A DNA stretch of 64,000 nucleotides from positions 125,743,268 through 125,807,267 of the forward strand of contig OX422220.1 in the NCBI GenBank assembly GCA_949130495.1. Direction: 5' to 3'. This DNA is from Sambucus nigra (taxonomy: Eukaryota; Streptophyta; Magnoliopsida; Dipsacales; Adoxaceae). Positions within the stretch are counted from its first letter, which is position 1, and each line of letters opens with the position of its first letter. A program made the translations under genes and the position numbers. This document shows, one piece after another, positions 59,355-64,000 of this stretch. A model generated the notes under the pieces. It did no database searches. It worked only from the letters and a program-made list of their open reading frames with translations, and was not told the origin of the DNA.

Positions 59355-61784
59355 TTAAAGGTCTGAGGGGGGAGCATTGACAGTCTCGGCTGGGTTGACC
59401 TGATCAGCGTTGGTCACCTCAGCCACATCATCAGCAGGGTCAGTCCCCCCGAGATCAGTCCCTCCCAGGGTAGCAGTCTCACCAGGGGCAACAACCTCGT
59501 CTTCTACCTCTTGCAGTGCCTGGGCAAACTGAGGGTCGGCGAAGCCGAGGCCCACAAAGTCGGAGGCCTTTATAGTGCCAACCTCCTTCTCTCTAACCTC
59601 GGCCCATTTGGTAGTGGCTTTGATACCTCTTTCGAGGTATTCAAAACCAAAACCCACGAACTCCTCAGAGACTTTGTAGTCAGAATTTATTCTCTCTGAG
59701 GCATCTGTAAGGGCATCTTTCACAGCCGCGTTGACCTTCCGCTGCAGGGCATCATCCTTATCCTTCAGGGCCTTAGCGTGGTTTTGGACGAGCGCAGAGA
59801 TATCTTTTTCCAAACCCTGGGCCTTATTTTCAGAGTTCTTGGCCTTATTCTCAGAATTCTGCAACTCTGACCTCAGACGGTCAACCTCGGCCTTCAGGGC
59901 GCTCTCGACCTTCTCAGCCTCCTGCCCCTTCTGAATGAGAGGCAATTTCCTCATGGCCCAGTTAGACAGTTGGTACATGGCAGTCACACCCTGCACAGTT
60001 AATGAAGAGGTTAGATGGGAGTAAAATCAGACGTTGCACTTGTAAAATTATTGACAAAAGGAACAAGTCATACTTGGACGGCTCTGTGAAGGCCGAACTG
60101 AATCATCATGGAGGTGTCCATGGCTCTGTAAAAACGCTTGTCCGCCTTGGTCATCACATTGGCGAGTGCGTCCATAGCCTGTCTGCTGTTTCCGACCACG
60201 CTATCAGTAAGCTTCAGCTGGTCCAGACGAGCCGACAAGGTGTCGGCTGAGATGGGGATCGCAGCGTCTGAGGTCTTCTTTTGCCTTGAGGTCGGCCTCT
60301 GATCCTCAGAGGCCGGGACCTCAGGGGCCCTCTTCTTGGATTTGGATGTTGAGGGAGCTGGAGGAGGAGCATTCAAACCAGTCTTCTTTGCAAGTCTTGC
60401 CAAACTCGGAGCTGCCATCTCCCACAATTCGTCTGGGACACTTGGTGGTCTCTCTGCAAAAGTGAAAAGATAAGAGTCAGAAATCATACATGAATGATCA
60501 GGGGTTAGACTTGAAATAAAAAGAAAAATCCTTACCAGAGTCAACAAGGGGACTTCCACCTAGGCTCGTCCCCGAGAGATACTGGGGGGTCAGCAGATGT
60601 TCGAACTTGACAAGCAGACCATGTGCCCCTTGGTCTTGCAGGGCCTTCACCTTTTTGCTATTTTGAAGACTTAGGCCAGGATCGGCCCTTGCAGACATGG
60701 TGACTTTACCCCATCTGAGGGGTATCCTCGGCTCAAAAGTGGAAGAGGGAACAGATGAGCCAAATTCCCATGGCCCTGAGGCGAAAAAATACTGGGGTTT
60801 CCAATTGTGATTCGAGGTCTGAGTGACCTGGAGCATATTCTTCTCAGGCCTCTGAGCCACGAAGTGATAGTAGCTCGGATGATTTTTGTCCGAGGTAGGG
60901 ACGTAACAAACAGCAAAGACCTGAACTGGAAGGTCAGAGTGGTGGACTGCCCTCCACAAGATGATGGCCCCTATAATAACTCTCCAAGCATTGGGAGAGA
61001 GCTGCGAGGGGGCCAAGTTGATGAAGGAAAGAATGGACCTGATGACGGGGTGAATGGGTAGGCGAAACCCTAACTTGAACATCTGCTCGTACAAGCAGAT
61101 TTCTCCATCTTGGCCGTGGTAGGCCCTCTCTTCCCTCAGAGGTCTCCTTAATTTGATTGAGGGACTGATGGAGTATAAATATCTGAAGTGCAATAGATCC
61201 ACCTCAGTGACTGTGCTCTCGTACTCGGCCGCTTCCGAGACGTCAACATCACTTTCAGCGTCATCATCATCATCAAGCTCAACGTCGGCTGGAGCAGACG
61301 TCGATGTGTGACTAGGAAATCTCTGAGCAAACTCAGCCCCTATAACGACCGACAGAGGGATGGCATCAAGGATGGGTGGCACAGCCACACTTGGCTCAAC
61401 AAGTTCAACCTCTGAAGAAGAATCTTAGGTACTTGAGCCATTTTGGGATGAAGCTCGGCTAGATACCTCGGCCTGATAAGGGACTTGGTCAGGCCGAGGT
61501 GTAAAGTCCATGGCTTCTTGGAAAGAGTCCACAGACATGGGGTCTGAGGTGGAGGGCTCAGACTCAGACATCGGCAATGGGTTAGTAGAGACGTCTGTCT
61601 GATAGAAGTTCTCAGGAGGATCAGGGTATACCACCTTGAGGGGTGGGGGAAAGATAGGTCTAATAGGAAACTCCTGTGACCTACGAGCTTCCTCCTGAGC
61701 TCTCTCTATTTGCCTAATTTTTTCTAAGGTCTTCTCTCTAAGAGAGGGGAAATCCTCAAGAAGCTGGTATAGGGGTCTGAGCAT
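59355..61784 (-). pseudogene. Antisense intron-containing ORF of element C (PF04195-like plus coiled coil)
   Basis: Exons on the minus strand: 61784-60536, 60453-60074, 59990-59355. Introns of 82 nt (60535-60454) and 83 nt (60073-59991) have GT-AG ends and joining them keeps one frame (...LVDS|ERPPSVPDELW; ...HRAVQ|GVTAMYQLSNW). Together about 750 codons. Exon 1 has an acidic stretch (ELDDDDDAESDVD) and a segment EQMFKLGFRLPIHPVIRSIL, LAPSQLSPNAWRVI, which fits Pfam PF04195 ('putative gypsy type transposon'). Exon 2 is Ser/Lys-rich with a possible nuclear signal (SKSKKRAP). Exon 3 is a strong heptad coiled coil and acidic tail. One in-frame TAA (61425-61427) breaks exon 1. Function unknown; antisense ORFs are known in Tat elements. 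Confidence 0.8.
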
Positions 61785-61796
61785 CAGAGGACGACC

Positions 61797-62008
61797 CTAA
61801 ACTTGGGATAACTTCCTAAGCTACAAACACGTTTGACTTATAAAATAAAAAAGCCTAAAGATCAAACTAAGAAGTTTTCAAGAAAACCTAGTTCGCCTGA
61901 GTTAATGGAGCTCGCCGGAAAACTCAAAGAACCACCGGAAAACTCAAAATCTCGCTGGAAAATTCAAACCAAATGCCAAAAACAAAGGAAATGGAAAGGG
62001 AGAAGTAC
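61797..62008 (-). other. Putative 5' UTR intron of the antisense gene
   Basis: On the minus strand CTTCAG|GTACTT (donor after 62009) and AGTTTAG|GGTCG (acceptor at 61797) bracket 212 nt lying between a leader-like exon and the ATG at 61784. The splice calls are by eye only. Confidence 0.4.
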
Positions 62009-62139
62009 CTGAAGATGAATTGATGGATGAAACGAAGAGAACTCGCAAGAAACTCGATGAAATCCTCTGCAGAAAGAACGATTGAATGAAGAAGCTTTGG
62101 AGAAAGAGAGTTCGCAAGAACAGTGCGCGGGAAAGAAAT

Positions 62140-62181
62140 GAGGAAGAAGAAAGAGAGAGGAAGGGTTTAAACCCTTAAATA
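62140..62181 (-). promoter_or_regulatory. Antisense core promoter candidate: TATA box and pyrimidine patch
   Basis: Minus-strand TATTTAAG (rc of 62174-62181) is followed 13 nt later by a 21-nt pyrimidine patch (rc of 62140-62160), the usual plant core-promoter order. The 16-bp palindrome AAGGGTTTAAACCCTT (62161-62176) overlaps. It lies about 390 bp upstream of the antisense ATG. Confidence 0.5.
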
Positions 62182-62360
62182 CTTGGGCGCACTTCCCAAG
62201 GCCCATCATTGCCTTGGGAAACCCAAGGGACAACTCACAGCACACACCAACCAAGTTGGCACGCCCTAGCTTGGGACAGGTGTCATGCAGGTATAAGCCT
62301 TGGGACGGACAAGCCTCGGAGGTGAGGCAATCCCCTAGCCACTTGCTCTCGCATGTGACT

Positions 62361-62373
62361 AAGGGCTGGGGGG
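62361..62373 (+). other. Polypurine tract of element C
   Basis: AAGGGCTGGGGGG immediately upstream of the 3' LTR start; the plus-strand primer site for reverse transcription. Confidence 0.6.
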
Positions 62374-62377
62374 TGAT

Positions 62378-63363
62378 TGATATGCCCTAAGTGCTACCTC
62401 GGCCCAGAGACACCAACCTCGGCTGAGATGATGGCCGAGATATTGATCGACCCAAGATAGGCCATGGGCCCACGGTATCATCCCTCGGCCAGACCTACCT
62501 CGGCCCAGGCCGACACTACCATATACACTTCAATGGACACTACGCGCATCGCAGGCATCAACAACATCCTCATGTACCTGGGTATAGCAACCTCGGCCAA
62601 TAGTAGGCCGAGGTGACAAGGAGCCCTAATCACCTTCAACATGGAACTAGTCCTATCTCGGCTTGGGCCGAGGTGACGAGAAACATTAATAATCATCAGC
62701 ATGCTATATGTCCAACCTTGGCTCGGGCCGACCCCAGCATATGTCTCGGCTGAGATCAGGCCGAGACTCCTTATGACACTTCTCGGATTGAACGGACATC
62801 AAGCCTTTACAGCTCGGCCTCTCCCAGGCCGAAGTCATTCACCAACATGACTGCCAAGCATCTGTTGACATTTGAATAAGGACACCTGGGTACAAATCAG
62901 TTGTAACAAGATTATTCTCCACATGTGGGAGAATATTTCATCATCATTACTTACATCTGACAGTGACAGATGGCATTCCCACATTGGTGAGGATATCACA
63001 CACATGCTCATTGCATGCATGGGGGGTACATTACTCCCCCTAGGCACTATATATAGGGGTCACCCCTACCTTGCAAAGGGATCCCAATTATTAAACCCTA
63101 GCTGAAACTCTGTCTAAATATACAGTAGAGAGAGAGAGCTTGAGAGAATTGTCTCCATGGCCATTAGTGCCTTCATTCAGTGATATTACTCACACACTCA
63201 CAGTGGACGTAGGCCAGATTGGCTGAACCACTCATATTCCGGTGTTGATTCCTCATATTCTCACCTCATACTCTTATCTCTTTATATAGCTGTGCTGTCA
63301 TTGTTATTCATATATTGAGCTTGGAAACACCTTATCTGGTGGTGCTGATTCTTAGCATCATCA
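62378..63363 (+). repeat. 3' LTR of element C (about 986 bp)
   Basis: Starts TGATATGCC, like the A LTR, and ends CATCATCA, after which the LTR of B resumes with AATATCTAG. TATA box ACTATATATAGG at 63046-63057. The U3 part (62395-62835) is crowded with CTCGGCC/GGCCGAG boxes forming hairpins, e.g. ACCTCGGCC/GGCCGAGGT (62590-62614, 7-nt loop) and GTCTCGGC/GCCGAGAC (62743-62767). Confidence 0.82.
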
Positions 63364-63626
63364 AATATCTAGTCCCGACGCGACACGGGCGCGTCCCGAC
63401 TCAAATTTCCAAACTTGTCATTTTATTCACTCTTGACATTTAATAGAACCAATATTATATATTACTCTACTCATTAGTAATATTCAACAAGTTTCCCATA
63501 ATTACTAACTCACATCACGTTAATAATTATAAAGTGATTAATTTTCGAATTTATATTAAATTAATAACTCACATTAAATTTAATAAATCCCCAAATTAAT
63601 ATAGCATAAAAATACGGGGTATTACA
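63364..63626 (-). repeat. 5' LTR of element B, remaining part
   Basis: Matches 45397-45659 of the other LTR and ends GGGGTATTACA before the GTTAT duplication. Confidence 0.92.
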
Positions 63627-63631
63627 GTTAT

Positions 63632-64000
63632 CAATAAACTCAAGAAATTGGGTAGGTAGGCTGATGGCCTGGTCGATCGAGTTGAATTTGATATTGTATA
63701 TCAGTTAAGAACAGTAATCAAAGGGAAAGCTTTGGCTGACTTCATAGCCGAGTTCACCTAGGACGAATCCTATATTGATGAGTTTGAAGTACCAAAAATT
63801 AAGACAGAGAAAGCAAATAGAAGCCCGACCAAGGCCGAGGCGAGTGTAGTAAGGTCAGTTATTGCTAACAATGAAGAAGAAAAATATTTATTTAAGAATG
63901 GAGTTCTGGATTAAGGAACCTTCTCAAAAGAAGGCACAGTTTGGAGCCTGTTTGTATATGGCTCTTCATATGGAACAGGAAGTGGAGTTGGGTTGATATC
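63632..64000 (+). pseudogene. Element A resumes: RNase H end and second RNase H
   Basis: Continues the frame broken at 42642: an RVEFDIVYQLRTVIKGKALA-like stretch, then DFIAEFT, EEEKYLFKNGVL, and the archaeal-type RNase H start TVWSLFVYGSSYGTGSGVGLI. Aligned with C 55140-55540. Stops at DGLVD-upstream, EFT and GVLD positions. It runs off the window. Confidence 0.85.

Larger units (their letters stand above)
53271..63363 (+). mobile_element. Element C: 5'-truncated Tat (Retand-like) retrotransposon
   Basis: It lies within the 5' LTR of B. Order on +: protease (truncated), RT, RNase H, second RNase H, integrase, 15 x 129-bp array, antisense intron-containing gene, polypurine tract, 3' LTR. The 5' LTR, PBS and gag are absent; the left junction with B falls directly in protease coding sequence. 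A second archaeal-type RNase H between RNase H and integrase marks the Tat lineage. Confidence 0.88.
42648..63626 (-). mobile_element. Element B: Tekay-like chromovirus, inserted in A, minus strand
   Basis: Terminal sequences TGTGACACCCC (42648) and GGGGTATTACA (63626) are flanked by the perfect duplication GTTAT (42643-42647, 63627-63631). Both LTRs (3012 and about 3017 bp) are present. The internal region 45660-50516 reads gag, PR, RT, RNase H, integrase and chromodomain on the minus strand. The right LTR, which is its 5' LTR, is split by element C. Apart from C the element is about 10.9 kb. Confidence 0.9.

Noticed and set aside
61964..62254. 96-codon minus-strand frame
   Set aside because: Overlaps the candidate antisense TATA/leader; sequence is Ser/Phe-rich without family resemblance.
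62478..62702. 74-codon frame in the C LTR
   Set aside because: Non-coding U3 hairpin region.

Overview
The window is nuclear DNA of a flowering plant: AT-rich, with GT-AG introns in a conserved eukaryotic gene, tRNA-iMet-primed LTR retrotransposons, a chromodomain Ty3/Gypsy element, Tat-lineage elements with a second RNase H, hAT/Tourist/Mutator-type MITEs, a Helitron and an RTE-type LINE. Species cannot be fixed from the sequence.

Only one host gene is convincingly intact: an SDS22-type leucine-rich-repeat regulator of protein phosphatase 1, + strand, six exons between 12960 and 30087 (329 codons plus stop, no frame break). Its introns (5200, 464, 1078, 91 and 9305 bp) hold at least four hAT-like elements with 8-bp target duplications or clear inverted ends, a Tourist-like MITE, a Gypsy RT relic and an LTR fragment with primer binding site. 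A Mutator-like MITE with a perfect 9-bp target duplication ends about 250 bp upstream of the start codon.

1-12.5 kb is transposon territory: a 278-bp solo LTR carrying a Pol III-like A/B box pair (844-1121), a hAT MITE abutting a Tourist MITE (1650-2571), a 2.6-kb solo LTR (2745-5362), and a roughly 4.9-kb Helitron (6260-11204) that carries exon relics of an 11-beta-HSD/steroleosin-like dehydrogenase and has inserted into the 5' tip of a related Helitron.

30-37 kb holds MITEs, homopolymers, a 5'-truncated RTE LINE and the LTR of a Tat-like element (D). From 37203 to the window end is a nest: Tat element A (decayed, +) lies inside D; A holds a 0.5-kb solo LTR (42024-42554) and a 21-kb insertion, the Tekay-like chromovirus B (minus strand, TSD GTTAT, 42648-63626); the right LTR of B is split by 5'-truncated Tat element C (53271-63363, +). 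C is the best preserved: protease, RT, RNase H, second RNase H and integrase lie in essentially one frame with two frameshifts and three nonsense codons. Downstream of pol come 15 copies of a repeat with an exact 129-bp period, and then, on the opposite strand, a gene with two small spliceosomal introns, a PF04195-like region and a coiled coil, with a plausible antisense TATA promoter next to the 3' LTR.

The strongest leads are the spliced antisense gene and 129-bp array of C, the recurrence of short palindrome clusters inside four sequence-unrelated LTRs, the Helitron-in-Helitron junction, and the Pol III-like boxes in the small solo LTR.
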